From Gammaproteobacteria bacterium (lineage in GTDB: Bacteria > Pseudomonadota > Gammaproteobacteria > UWMA-0217), in assembly GCA_026981985.1 (NCBI GenBank), contig JALSHZ010000103.1:1-52804 (forward strand): a DNA stretch of 52,804 bases. The letters run 5' to 3'. The notes beneath the pieces were generated by a model that saw nothing but the letters and a program-made list of their open reading frames with translations, was not told where the DNA came from and made no database searches. The first letter of the stretch is position 1. Every line of letters starts with the position of its first letter. Of this stretch, positions 25,397 to 34,369 are shown piece by piece. Position numbers and translations under genes: made by a program.

Positions 25397-26887
25397 TTAT
25401 GAGTGAGAGTGTTTGACGAGGCGCAGTGTGACCGGTGGAGAGGCCTCTACCTCGTCGAGTATTTCCAGCAACCGTTGCTTCGCCGCATGGCGTCCACGCA
25501 GACGCCTGACGAACGCGCTGAACTCAGCTTGCCAGTGATGTTGCAGACACAGCGCCTGCAATCGACGCAACTCGCTTCCAGCCTGCTGGTAGGATTTCAC
25601 CCGTACTTCGTCGATCCAGGATTCGATGATCCGTTCCAGCAACTGCTGACTGATCTCGGGGTGCTTGTCCAGCGCAGCATCGGCAATGCGCTGGGCGATG
25701 TCGCGCCGCCACTGCATTCGCTCGAAACATTGCATGGCATAGTCGATTTCGTCGTCATCGAGCAAGATATCGACCAGCAATTCGAAATGACGCTCCTTGC
25801 GGTGGATCGGGTGGTCGTCGAGTTTCAATTCCAGCCCGGTGGCGGGTAACGGCCATTCCGGCGTGGCGGCAGGAGGTTCACCGAATTCGAGCCATGCAAG
25901 CAGTTGCAGTTGCACCAGTTCCCAGCGCTGAGGGTCATCCACTGCCGCTCGAAGGCGCCGGTAACGTGTCAACGATGGCTGCGCGAGAAATTCATCGGCG
26001 CGAAACGCTGCGACCAGCAACACATCGCCGCGCTGCCGCGCCAGGGTTGCCAGGTAGTGTTCCAAGGCCCAGGCGACATCCGGACGATGTTGCACGGTGA
26101 CGGCAAACCCCTGCCGCGCCCAGCTTTCCGCTTCGGCGATAAAACCGTGATCGGCCAAGTGGTGAACCAGCTCGGGGTAACAGAGCGTGTGCGGCAGTTC
26201 CATCATCAGCACATCGGTGGCTGCATCGACCTCCCCCATCTGCACCAGTGCTGTGGTGATGCGGGAAATCAGCTCACCGCGTTGCACCGCCGTACCGGCA
26301 TAGCGCCCTTGCCCGCCAGACTGGATGACTTCGCCCAGACGAATCTGGAAATACTCCGCCGCTTCACGCCAGTCCTGTGCTGGCAGCAGTGTTTCATCGA
26401 CCGGTGCCGGCAGTGTTTCCAGCAGCGAATGGCGATCCATCAGCAGCAAGTTCCAGTACCAGATCAGCTTGTCGACCTGACGCCAGTCGATACGCTGCAA
26501 GCCCTTGAACACGATTGCAAAGCAGGCACTCGCTTCGGCCGCAACTTCGGCGCTTCCAGGCTGACGGGCCGCATCGGCAGAAGCGAAAGCAAGCAGTGAT
26601 GGCCCCAGCTCCAGCAATGGCGCCAGCGCGACACAATCCAGCAGGCTATCCAGACCACGTACAATGGAACCGTAATCGGCCCGGGTAATGCGAGAGGCGG
26701 ACTCAGCCGGCCCAACCCCTGCTGCGGCCAGCGGTACAACAGTGCTCGCATCATTGTCGAGACGCTGCAACAGCCAATCGCCAAGCACCGCATCTTCCAC
26801 GGCGAGCTCCATGAATAACTCGATCAGCGTCGACTTGCTTCTGCGTCCAAGCAGTTTTTCCAGTCTGGTCTGTTCAGCGTCCGGCAT
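25397..26887 (-). CDS. Uncharacterised helical-repeat protein
   Basis: I do not recognise this 496-residue protein with certainty. It is rich in Leu, Ala, Glu and Arg and nearly all helical, with repeats of paired helices (for example ELISRITTALVQMGEVDAATDVLMME and FERMQWRRDIAQRIADAAL) resembling TPR-like or SWIM-associated helical domains such as DUF6880. No SWIM zinc motif, signal peptide or membrane span is seen. The C-terminal RRLRGRHAAKQRLLEILDEV recalls tails of those proteins. It is a single gene, convergent with rsmA and divergent from the permease. Confidence 0.6.
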   Translation of the reverse strand: MPDAEQTRLEKLLGRRSKSTLIELFMELAVEDAVLGDWLLQRLDNDASTVVPLAAAGVGPAESASRITRADYGSIVRGLDSLLDCVALAPLLELGPSLLAFASADAARQPGSAEVAAEASACFAIVFKGLQRIDWRQVDKLIWYWNLLLMDRHSLLETLPAPVDETLLPAQDWREAAEYFQIRLGEVIQSGGQGRYAGTAVQRGELISRITTALVQMGEVDAATDVLMMELPHTLCYPELVHHLADHGFIAEAESWARQGFAVTVQHRPDVAWALEHYLATLARQRGDVLLVAAFRADEFLAQPSLTRYRRLRAAVDDPQRWELVQLQLLAWLEFGEPPAATPEWPLPATGLELKLDDHPIHRKERHFELLVDILLDDDEIDYAMQCFERMQWRRDIAQRIADAALDKHPEISQQLLERIIESWIDEVRVKSYQQAGSELRRLQALCLQHHWQAEFSAFVRRLRGRHAAKQRLLEILDEVEASPPVTLRLVKHSHS

Positions 26888-26917
26888 GCAGCAACTAATT
26901 CCCTATTCGCGTCGACA

Positions 26918-26929
26918 GTAACTACTCAG
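26918..26929. repeat. Solo copy of the GTAACTACTCAG IS-like terminus
   Basis: This 12-mer matches the terminus at 113-124 and 48717-48728. The next bases (TACAACAGCTG) differ from the first copy and partly resemble the third (CGCAACGCC). It lies in the 181-bp divergent gap before the permease and has no obvious inverted partner here. It is possibly an excision remnant. Confidence 0.5.
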
Positions 26930-27110
26930 TACAACAGCTGATGATACCTGGCAAGACTACAACATATTGCCAAACAGCCCGCAAAAACACGGCTACGCCA
27001 CTTGAGAAACCCAAATACGGCCGTTTACCTGTGAAAAACTCGGGCAAAACGCCGAGGCCGACAGCAGTATGCGAGAATACCGGGGATCACAACCGACGGA
27101 AATGATCTGC

Positions 27111-28187
27111 ATGCTCGAACTGCTGAACAACCTGCTCGAACTTTCGCTCGAAGCGGCGCCGTGGCTACTGCTGGGCATTGTGGTCGGCGGCATTCTCAAG
27201 GCATGGATTCCGACCAATCTGATGCAACGTCATCTCGGTGGCAAAGGCGTCATGCCGGTCATCAAGGCTGCCCTGCTAGGCGCACCACTGCCACTGTGTT
27301 CCTGTGGTGTGATTCCGGCAGCACTGGCCATTCGCAAGGCGGGAGCTTCCAAGCGCGCAACCGTCTCGTTTCTGGTCTCGACACCGGAAACCGGAGTCGA
27401 TTCTGTGTCCATTTCCTACGCACTGCTGGGTCCGTTCATGGCGATTGTACGCCCCATCGCCGCCATCGTATCAGCACTGGTGGCCGGGATGCTGGCTGGC
27501 CCCGACGAGCCGGTAGCCGCCCGGAAACCCGCCGCGAACAAACTCGATGCCATCCCGGTTGCGGTCAGCAGCTGCTGTAGCAGCACCGATGATGACAGCT
27601 GCTGCGACAAACCCGAGAGTCCACCGGCCAGTGGTTTCATGGCCCGCACCATCGAGGGGCTACGTTATGGCTTTACTCAGTTGCTCGATGACATCCTGTT
27701 ATGGCTGATCATTGGGCTGATATTCGCTGCACTGGTCAAAACCTTCGTCCCCGCCAGTTTCCTTGCACAGTGGGGCAGCGGCTTGCCTGCCATGCTGGTG
27801 ATGATGGTCATCGGCATTCCGATGTACGTCTGCGCCACCGCATCGACGCCGATCGCCGCTGGTCTGATGCTGGCCGGCATCTCGCCCGGGGCTGCATTGG
27901 TATTTCTGATGGCTGGCCCGGCAACCAATATCGCCACCCTCGGCATCATCGGCAAGGAACTCGGCAAGCGTGCGATGACCGGCTATCTTGCAGGCGTCAT
28001 GGGCGTTGCGCTACTGGCAGGGCTTGGCACCGACTTTCTGCTGCAATACTGGCAGATCGACATTCAGGCGCAGCTATCGGCAGGGCAGGATGTGCTGCCA
28101 GCCTGGATCAGCTGGGGGTCGCTGCTGATCCTGCTGCTCGCCGCCTTGCGACCACTACCAATGCTGACCAGAAGACGGCTAGCGTGA
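27111..28187 (+). CDS. SO_0444-family metal efflux permease (ArsP/DUF318-like)
   Basis: This is a polytopic membrane protein of about 358 residues with eight or so helices, in two halves joined by a Cys-rich cytoplasmic linker (SSCCSSTDDDSCCD). The diagnostic GAPLPLCSCGVIPAALAIRKAG and VSFLVSTPETGVDSVSISYALLGP are present, and IGIPMYVCATASTPIAAGLM lies in the second half. SO_0444 proteins export Cu, Zn or related metals, and the CxC and Cys pairs may bind the ion. The ATG at 27111 begins the conserved LELLNN segment; ATGs at 27102 and 27069 are in frame. Its stop overlaps the ogt GTG. Confidence 0.85.
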   Translation: MLELLNNLLELSLEAAPWLLLGIVVGGILKAWIPTNLMQRHLGGKGVMPVIKAALLGAPLPLCSCGVIPAALAIRKAGASKRATVSFLVSTPETGVDSVSISYALLGPFMAIVRPIAAIVSALVAGMLAGPDEPVAARKPAANKLDAIPVAVSSCCSSTDDDSCCDKPESPPASGFMARTIEGLRYGFTQLLDDILLWLIIGLIFAALVKTFVPASFLAQWGSGLPAMLVMMVIGIPMYVCATASTPIAAGLMLAGISPGAALVFLMAGPATNIATLGIIGKELGKRAMTGYLAGVMGVALLAGLGTDFLLQYWQIDIQAQLSAGQDVLPAWISWGSLLILLLAALRPLPMLTRRRLA

Positions 28188-28660
28188 GCAGCAAGCACCA
28201 TTTCGCCGCCGTGGTCCAGCTGCCCTTCGCGATGGTCGGCATCACCACAAGCAACAATGCCATCAGCCGTATCGCGTTCCTCCCTTTCGACCACCCGGAA
28301 CAGGCCGCCACCAACCCACTCGCCAGCCGCTGCGCTGCCGCGCTGCAATGCTATGCCGATGATCCGACATCACCGCTGGATCTACCGGTACTGCTCCAGG
28401 GAACCGAACACCAGCAACGTGTCTGGCAGGCGCTGCAAACATTGCCCTGCGGCACAACCATCAGTTACGGCGCACTGGCAGCGACACTGGGCAGCGGTGC
28501 CCGAGCCATTGGTAACGCCTGTCGCCGCAACCCAGTGCCGCTGATCGTTCCCTGCCATCGCGTCATCGCCAAACAGGGAATCGGCGGTTTCGCCGGCGAC
28601 AGAAATGGTGGCCAAACCAGCATCAAGCAATGGCTGCTACGGCACGAAGGCGCGCTGTGA
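28184..28660 (+). CDS. ogt: Methylated-DNA-protein cysteine methyltransferase
   Basis: This protein removes O6-alkyl groups from guanine by suicide transfer to a Cys. The 158-residue product has the helix-turn-helix and active-site segments RVWQALQTLPCGTTISYGALA, GNACRRNPVPLIVPCHRVIA (active Cys in PCHR) and GIGGFAGDRNGGQTSIKQWLL. The start is a GTG overlapping the permease stop (GTGA). It is coupled downstream to the DUF2007 gene in the same way. It could equally be named by the generic MGMT class. Confidence 0.9.
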   Translation: MSSKHHFAAVVQLPFAMVGITTSNNAISRIAFLPFDHPEQAATNPLASRCAAALQCYADDPTSPLDLPVLLQGTEHQQRVWQALQTLPCGTTISYGALAATLGSGARAIGNACRRNPVPLIVPCHRVIAKQGIGGFAGDRNGGQTSIKQWLLRHEGAL

Positions 28661-28875
28661 GGCAACTGTTCACGCATCATGATCCGCTGGTAGCCGGTTA
28701 CCTGCATGCCACCCTGGAATCGCTGGGTATCAAGGCGGTAATCAAGAACAACTACCTTAGCGGGGCGCTCGGCGAATTGCCGCCAACCGCAGCCTGGCCG
28801 GAGGTGTGGGTGATTCACGATACCGATTTCGCCAAGGCCGAGAGCGTCCTGCAGGATATTTTGCCAAGCGATTGA
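28657..28875 (+). CDS. DUF2007-domain protein
   Basis: This 72-residue protein fits DUF2007, a small ferredoxin-like fold thought to have a signalling role: RQLFTHHDPLVAGYLHATLESLGIKAVIKNNYLSGALGELPP...PEVWVIHDTDFAKAESVLQDIL. Its GTG overlaps the ogt stop (GTGA). The function is unknown. Coupling to ogt and the permease suggests one transcript. Confidence 0.85.
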   Translation: MRQLFTHHDPLVAGYLHATLESLGIKAVIKNNYLSGALGELPPTAAWPEVWVIHDTDFAKAESVLQDILPSD

Positions 28876-28971
28876 TGTGCGGCAGAATTGTGCTGGATGA
28901 ATGGTAACTGTCGACCGCTGCAGAAACCGTTATAGTGGATCATCCACCTTCCTACCTTTCCACGGAGTGAC

Positions 28972-30570
28972 ATGGATTTCGAATGGGTGGCCATTGCGCT
29001 GGGAGATGTCACCTGGATCACGCTGGCCTTCGCACTTGGTTTTCTGGCTAGACTGCTGCGATTGCCCCCCTTGGTAGGCTTTCTTGCCGCTGGCTTCGTA
29101 CTTGGCAGTCAAGGCTTCAGTGGCGGAGAAGTGCTGCAGAAACTCGCCGACCTCGGTATTACGCTGCTGCTGTTCACCGTCGGGCTGAAAATGAATCCCG
29201 CCATTCTGGTTCGGCCCCACGTCTGGGCCGTGACGGTACTGCATATGCTTGCCAGCACCATTGCCTTTGGCGCCCTGGTGCTGTTGCTGTCGACCCTGAA
29301 CGTACCACTATTCTCGGGCCTCACCCTGTTTCATGCCCTGATACTCGGCTTTGCTCTGAGTTTTTCCAGCACAGTTTTTGCCGTAAAATCATTACAGGAA
29401 CGCGGCCTGATGACCGCACTGTTCGGCAGTGTTTCCATCGGCATTCTGGTGATGCAGGATCTGGCGGCTGTGGTGTTCCTGGCGGTTTCCAGCGGCAAGT
29501 TCCCACTGATCTGGGCACCGCTGCTGATGCTGCTGATTCCTCTGCGCCCCCTGTTCCACCGTCTGCTGGAAGCAACAGGGCATGGTGAGCTTCTTATTCT
29601 CTATGGCCTGGTGCTGGCACTGGGTGGGGCAGAGCTGTTCGAGCTTGCCGGTATCAAGGACGATCTGGGTGCCCTGATCATGGGGGTACTGATCGCCAAT
29701 CATGCCAAGGCCGGCGAGCTGGCCAAGTCCATGCTTGGCCTCAAGGATCTGTTTTTGCTAGGTTTCTTCCTCTCCATCGGGATGTCGGGACAACTGACGA
29801 TCGAAGCGCTTATGATCGGCATACTGCTGGTGCCACTGATAATCGCCAAGTCCGCCTTATTTTTCGTGCTACTAACCCATTTCAGGCTACGCGCACGAAC
29901 AGCTTTGATGAGTTCGCTGGCATTGTCGAACTATAGCGAATTTGGGCTGATCGTCACGGCCATTGCCGTCTCGGCCGGATGGATGGCAAGTGACTGGCTG
30001 GTGGTGCTGTCCATTGCGCTGACATTTTCGTTTATACTTGCCTCGTGGCTCAATAGTAACGGCACCTCGATCTTCACACGCTTTCGGCAGACATGGCTCC
30101 GCTTCCAGCGGGACGAAAGGCTGCCCGGCGATGAACTATTCGACATCTCAGATGCAACGGTCGCCATCTTCGGTATGGGACGGGTAGGCACCGGTGCCTA
30201 CGAAAAGATCAGAGTATTGTATGGTGACCAGGTGGTCGGGGTCGATGCCGATGCCAAAGTGGTCGACAAACATCACAGCAAAGGACGCAGGGTGCTGTAT
30301 GGTGATGCCGGCGACCCGGAATTCTGGGATAAGATCATGCACCAACACAATCTTGATCTGGTGATGCTGGCGCTACCGCAATATACAGCCAATCTCAATG
30401 CCATCAGACAACTGCGCAGTGCCGGTTTCAGCGGGCAGGTTGCAGCCACAGCGGCTTTTCAGGAAGACGAAGCAGCACTGCTGAAAGCTGGCGCGGATAC
30501 CGTCTTCAACATCTATGCAGAAGCTGGAACGGGTTTTGCTACCCATGTCGCTGAGCCGCAAAAGCGCTGA
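28972..30570 (+). CDS. CPA2-family cation:proton antiporter with TrkA-N domain (KefB/YbaL-like)
   Basis: This 532-residue monovalent cation:proton antiporter has about 12 helices in the first 370 residues (LPPLVGFLAAGFVLGSQGFSGGEVL, LGFALSFSSTVFAVKSL, GIKDDLGALIMGVLIA) and a cytoplasmic TrkA-N Rossmann domain at about 385-515 with the nucleotide loop GMGRVGTGAYEKI. It resembles KefB and YbaL, which exchange K+ or Na+ for H+. A GGAG precedes the ATG at 5 nt. The next gene, nhaA, is another cation antiporter. Confidence 0.88.
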   Translation: MDFEWVAIALGDVTWITLAFALGFLARLLRLPPLVGFLAAGFVLGSQGFSGGEVLQKLADLGITLLLFTVGLKMNPAILVRPHVWAVTVLHMLASTIAFGALVLLLSTLNVPLFSGLTLFHALILGFALSFSSTVFAVKSLQERGLMTALFGSVSIGILVMQDLAAVVFLAVSSGKFPLIWAPLLMLLIPLRPLFHRLLEATGHGELLILYGLVLALGGAELFELAGIKDDLGALIMGVLIANHAKAGELAKSMLGLKDLFLLGFFLSIGMSGQLTIEALMIGILLVPLIIAKSALFFVLLTHFRLRARTALMSSLALSNYSEFGLIVTAIAVSAGWMASDWLVVLSIALTFSFILASWLNSNGTSIFTRFRQTWLRFQRDERLPGDELFDISDATVAIFGMGRVGTGAYEKIRVLYGDQVVGVDADAKVVDKHHSKGRRVLYGDAGDPEFWDKIMHQHNLDLVMLALPQYTANLNAIRQLRSAGFSGQVAATAAFQEDEAALLKAGADTVFNIYAEAGTGFATHVAEPQKR

Positions 30571-30631
30571 TAGACCCGATATTATTTTCATTCAACTCAC
30601 AAAGTTGCTTATTACAACCACGGAATAGGAC

Positions 30632-31978
30632 ATGAAATCTAACGAGTATGTAGCCCCTTGGGAGAAGGCATTCAACCGGGTACTGACGCCACTGGATGAC
30701 TTTATCCATCGACAGACAACCAGTGGGGTGCTGCTCATGCTGTGCGCCATTGCGGCACTGTTTATTGCAAACAGTCAATGGCATGACACCTATTTACATA
30801 TCCTGGAACTGAAATTCACAATTGGTGTGCCAGGTTTCGAACTTTCAAAGTCACTGCATCACTGGATCAATGATGGCCTGATGGCCATCTTCTTCTTCGT
30901 TGTCGGGCTGGAACTAAAACGGGAAATACTGGTTGGAGAACTGGCCAACATCAAACAGGCCATGTTACCGATTATCGCAGCCATCGGTGGCATGGTGGTA
31001 CCTGTTGCCGTCTATATCATGTTGAATCCTGAGGGGCCTGCGCTCAATGGCTGGGGAATCCCCATGGCAACCGATATCGCATTTGCTTTGGGTACGCTCG
31101 CATTACTCGGTAGCCGGGTTCCGAAGGCCTTGCTGATGTTTCTGGTCGCGTTGGCAATTGTCGATGACCTGGGGGCCGTGATCGTCATTGCACTTTTCTA
31201 CACCGAAACCCTTAACGTTGGAGCCCTTATCGGCGTGGCAGTACTGCTATTCGTACTTATTGCACTCAACCTCGGCGGCATCCGCCGCCCCCTCCCTTAC
31301 ATGCTGGTAGGAACGGTCTTATGGATCGCGATGTTGAAAAGCGGCGTACATGCCACCTTGGCAGGGGTCATGCTGGCATTCACAATTCCAATGCGACCGA
31401 AATATGACCCCGAACGTTTTCTCGACCACATCACCCGCTTGACCGAAAAAATTCGCAAAGCTTATCAACACGAGCCAAACATCTTCAAAAACGACGAACT
31501 GCGCTCCCGTGTACATGCACTGGAGGAAGGCGCACTTCTAGTGCAGGCACCCGCCCAGATTCTGGAACGCAGCATGCATCTTCCCTCTGCCTACCTTGTC
31601 ATTCCAATTTTTGCACTGGCCAATGCCGGTATTCCCATTGAATGGTCTGCATTCGGGGAGACGGTGACCCATCCTGTTTCACTGGGCATTGCAGGCGGAC
31701 TCGTCATTGGAAAACTGATCGGTATAACCGGCACTTCCTGGCTTGCCGTCAAGGCAGGGATTACCTCGCTACCAACCGGGGTGAATTTCAATCACATGAT
31801 CGGTGTGGGACTGATGGGTGGTATAGGTTTCACTATGTCAATATTCATTGCCGAGTTAGGGTTTTCCAACCATCCACATGAACTGCTAATGGCTAAAACA
31901 GGGATTCTATTGGCTTCGCTTATCGCGGGAGTTACCGGATTTCTCTGGCTGTTTTTTACAAGCAAGAAAACTGCCTGA
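30632..31978 (+). CDS. nhaA: Na+/H+ antiporter NhaA
   Basis: NhaA exports Na+ in exchange for 2 H+. The 448-residue protein has the TM4 motif GWGIPMATDIAFALGTLALLG and the ion-binding pair of aspartates in ALAIVDDLGAVIVIALFYTE (TM5). It is longer than the 388-residue E. coli protein because of a cytoplasmic insert with RPKYDPERFLDHITRLTEK, seen in many NhaA. It is convergent with glmM across a gap holding a repeat element. Confidence 0.95.
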   Translation: MKSNEYVAPWEKAFNRVLTPLDDFIHRQTTSGVLLMLCAIAALFIANSQWHDTYLHILELKFTIGVPGFELSKSLHHWINDGLMAIFFFVVGLELKREILVGELANIKQAMLPIIAAIGGMVVPVAVYIMLNPEGPALNGWGIPMATDIAFALGTLALLGSRVPKALLMFLVALAIVDDLGAVIVIALFYTETLNVGALIGVAVLLFVLIALNLGGIRRPLPYMLVGTVLWIAMLKSGVHATLAGVMLAFTIPMRPKYDPERFLDHITRLTEKIRKAYQHEPNIFKNDELRSRVHALEEGALLVQAPAQILERSMHLPSAYLVIPIFALANAGIPIEWSAFGETVTHPVSLGIAGGLVIGKLIGITGTSWLAVKAGITSLPTGVNFNHMIGVGLMGGIGFTMSIFIAELGFSNHPHELLMAKTGILLASLIAGVTGFLWLFFTSKKTA

Positions 31979-31985
31979 ACTATAG

Positions 31986-32073
31986 ACACAAGGCAAAATC
32001 GTACTTTTTTCTTTCTGTGCGTCGAAAAGCCCTGAATGGGCTTTTCGACTCTCTCACAAGGAGGAAGCTGTCA
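31986..32073. repeat. Dispersed hairpin element, inverted relative of the 48.5-kb array
   Basis: GTCGAAAAGCCC at 32021-32032 pairs with GGGCTTTTCGAC at 32038-32049 in a perfect 12-bp stem. On the minus strand the segment continues CGCACAGAAAGAAAAAAGTA, matching CACGGAAAGGAAAAAGTGCG at 48.52 kb, and the other flank (GGAGGAAGCTGTCA) matches GGAGGAAGCCGTCA at 48.645 kb. The hairpin may also end nhaA and glmM transcripts, but no T-run follows. Confidence 0.7.
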
Positions 32074-32128
32074 GAAGCGATCGTATGTTGCTACCGATAG
32101 CACCCGATCGTAATGACGCCTGACGCAA

Positions 32129-33466
32129 TCAAGCCGCGGCGGAACGTACCGCATCGGCAATCTGTGCTGCATAGGCATTGACGAGTTGCTCATCCTGCCC
32201 TTCTACCATCACCCGAATCAACGGCTCGGTACCCGATGGCCTCAGCAACACGCGACCGCGATCACTCAACTGTGCCTCGACATCCCTGACCGCTTCCTGG
32301 ATGACCGATGAGCTGTCGAGGTCGATTTTTTCTTCCAGTGGCACATTGACCAGGGTTTGTGGAAAACGCTGCATGCCTTCGCGCAGATCCCGCAATGAGC
32401 GCCCGCTGTTGATCATCACATGCAGCACCTGCAATGCCGCCACGATGCCGTCACCGGTGGTGGTTCGATCCAGGCAGATAATATGCCCGGATGACTCACC
32501 ACCCAGCTGCCAGCCCTCGGTCATCAACCGCTCCATGACATAGCGGTCACCAACCTTGGCACGCTCAAATGGAATATCATGCTGTGCCAGCGACACTTCG
32601 AGGCCGAGGTTGCTCATCTGCGTACCGACGACGCCCCCCTGGAACTGCCCTTCTTTCTTGCGTCCATGAGCGATGACATAGAGGATCTCGTCGCCATCGA
32701 CGATCTCTCCCTTGTTATCGACCATGATCAGACGATCACCATCGCCATCCAGTGCAATGCCCAGATCGGCACCATTGCTGATCACCGCTTCAGCCAGACG
32801 CTGCGGTGCTGTTGCGCCACAATCGCGATTGATATTCAGGCCGTCGGGTGCTGCTGCGATGCTGGTTACCTCGGCGCCAAGCTCGCTGAACACATGTGGA
32901 GCACTGTGGTAGGTCGCGCCATTGGCACAATCAACAACAATCTTGAGACCGTGCAAAGCATCCGATGATGGAATGGTACGCTTGCAGAATTCGATATAGC
33001 GACCGGTGGCATCGTCGATGCGCTCCGCCTTGCCGAGCTTGTCGGAGGAGACGACCTCCATCGGCTTCTCCATCTGCGCCTCGATCTCCTGTTCAACCTC
33101 ATCGGGCAGCTTCAGACCGCGACCGGAGAAGAACTTGACGCCATTGTCATAATAGGGATTGTGCGAGGCACTGATGACGATACCCGCAGAAGCGCGAAAG
33201 GTTCTGGTCAAATAGGCAATCGCCGGGGTTGGCATCGGCCCCACCAGCTTGATATCCACACCGGCCGCCGAAAGGCCTGCCTGTAACGACGATTCGAGCA
33301 TATAACCCGAGATTCGGGTGTCTTTGCCAATCAGTACCGACCCCTGGTAGTGATTCGCCAGCACCTTGCCAACGGCCCAGCCGAGCTTAAGGATAAAATC
33401 CGGCGTCATTGTGGGATCCCCCACCCGTGCGCGAATACCGTCAGTACCAAAGTATTTTCTTGTCAT
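32129..33466 (-). CDS. glmM: Phosphoglucosamine mutase
   Basis: GlmM turns glucosamine-6-phosphate into glucosamine-1-phosphate for peptidoglycan and LPS. The 445-residue protein has [13 protein letters not shown], the phosphoserine loop [17 protein letters not shown] (active Ser near residue 102), the Mg2+ loop [12 protein letters not shown] and the substrate motif RTEPLIRVM-like [12 protein letters not shown]. Its ATG overlaps the folP stop (ATGA). Confidence 0.98.
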   Translation of the reverse strand: MTRKYFGTDGIRARVGDPTMTPDFILKLGWAVGKVLANHYQGSVLIGKDTRISGYMLESSLQAGLSAAGVDIKLVGPMPTPAIAYLTRTFRASAGIVISASHNPYYDNGVKFFSGRGLKLPDEVEQEIEAQMEKPMEVVSSDKLGKAERIDDATGRYIEFCKRTIPSSDALHGLKIVVDCANGATYHSAPHVFSELGAEVTSIAAAPDGLNINRDCGATAPQRLAEAVISNGADLGIALDGDGDRLIMVDNKGEIVDGDEILYVIAHGRKKEGQFQGGVVGTQMSNLGLEVSLAQHDIPFERAKVGDRYVMERLMTEGWQLGGESSGHIICLDRTTTGDGIVAALQVLHVMINSGRSLRDLREGMQRFPQTLVNVPLEEKIDLDSSSVIQEAVRDVEAQLSDRGRVLLRPSGTEPLIRVMVEGQDEQLVNAYAAQIADAVRSAAA

Positions 33467-34278
33467 GATTCCCTCATGTGCTGTAATGCTTCAACCAGCC
33501 TGATTGCCTGCATGGTCTGTTTGACATCATGGACCCGTAGAATGTTCGCACCACGTTCTAGCGCCAACGCGGCCAGAATCGCACTCGCCGTTGCCCGTTC
33601 GGGCACCGGCAAATCGAGCAAGTTCCCAATCATCGACTTACGCGACATGCCCACCAACAGTGGACACCCTAATGCTGAGAACTCATCCAGCCGCGCTAGG
33701 ATTTCATAGTTGTGTGCGAGCGATTTACCAAAGCCGAATCCTGGGTCCAGCACGATTCGGCGCCTGTCGATTCCGGCCTTGGTGCAGGCATCAAGCCTTG
33801 AATCCAGAAAGCGGATAATATCGGCAACCACATCATCATACTGTGGATCAGTCTGCATTGTGCGAGGCAAACCCTGCATGTGCATCAGACAAACCGACAC
33901 GTTGTTGGCAGCAATCACCTCGACGGCACCCGATTCACGCAACGCAAGCACATCATTGATCATGACCGCGCCGGCATCGATTGCTGCACGCATCACCGCC
34001 GGCTTGCTTGTATCGACCGAGACATTGGCGCCAAGCTCATCCACCAGCGACTCGACCACCGGCAACACGCGTTCCAGTTCATCTTCTATCGCAACAGGTT
34101 CAGCACCGGGGCGTGTCGACTCGCCACCCACATCGATGATAGCCGCGCCTTCGCGCAGCATCTTCTCCGCTTGGCGCAATGCTGCATCCCGAGCGGAATA
34201 TCGCCCCCCGTCCGAAAATGAGTCCGGGGTGACATTGAGAATCCCCATTACTTGCGTCGCAGAAAAGTCGATTTCCAT
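33463..34278 (-). CDS. folP: Dihydropteroate synthase
   Basis: FolP joins p-aminobenzoate and the pterin pyrophosphate in folate synthesis. The 271-residue protein has [27 protein letters not shown] and [18 protein letters not shown], and ends with the [18 protein letters not shown] motif. It is coupled to glmM and lies 92 bp after ftsH, the usual ftsH-folP-glmM order. Confidence 0.97.
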   Translation of the reverse strand: MEIDFSATQVMGILNVTPDSFSDGGRYSARDAALRQAEKMLREGAAIIDVGGESTRPGAEPVAIEDELERVLPVVESLVDELGANVSVDTSKPAVMRAAIDAGAVMINDVLALRESGAVEVIAANNVSVCLMHMQGLPRTMQTDPQYDDVVADIIRFLDSRLDACTKAGIDRRRIVLDPGFGFGKSLAHNYEILARLDEFSALGCPLLVGMSRKSMIGNLLDLPVPERATASAILAALALERGANILRVHDVKQTMQAIRLVEALQHMRES

Positions 34279-34306
34279 CTGTGTTTATCACTACCGTCAA
34301 AACAAA

Positions 34307-34332
34307 AGAGGCTCCACATGATGGGAGCCTCT
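34307..34332 (-). terminator. Terminator/attenuator between ftsH and folP
   Basis: On the minus strand AGAGGCTCC pairs with GGAGCCTCT across an 8-nt loop and is followed by TTTGTTTTG. It lies about 40 bp after ftsH and about 30 bp before the folP start, so it likely ends most ftsH transcripts. Confidence 0.65.
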
Positions 34333-34369
34333 CCTTAAGCTTGAAGCGTGGCTTCGAGCGACAATCAAG

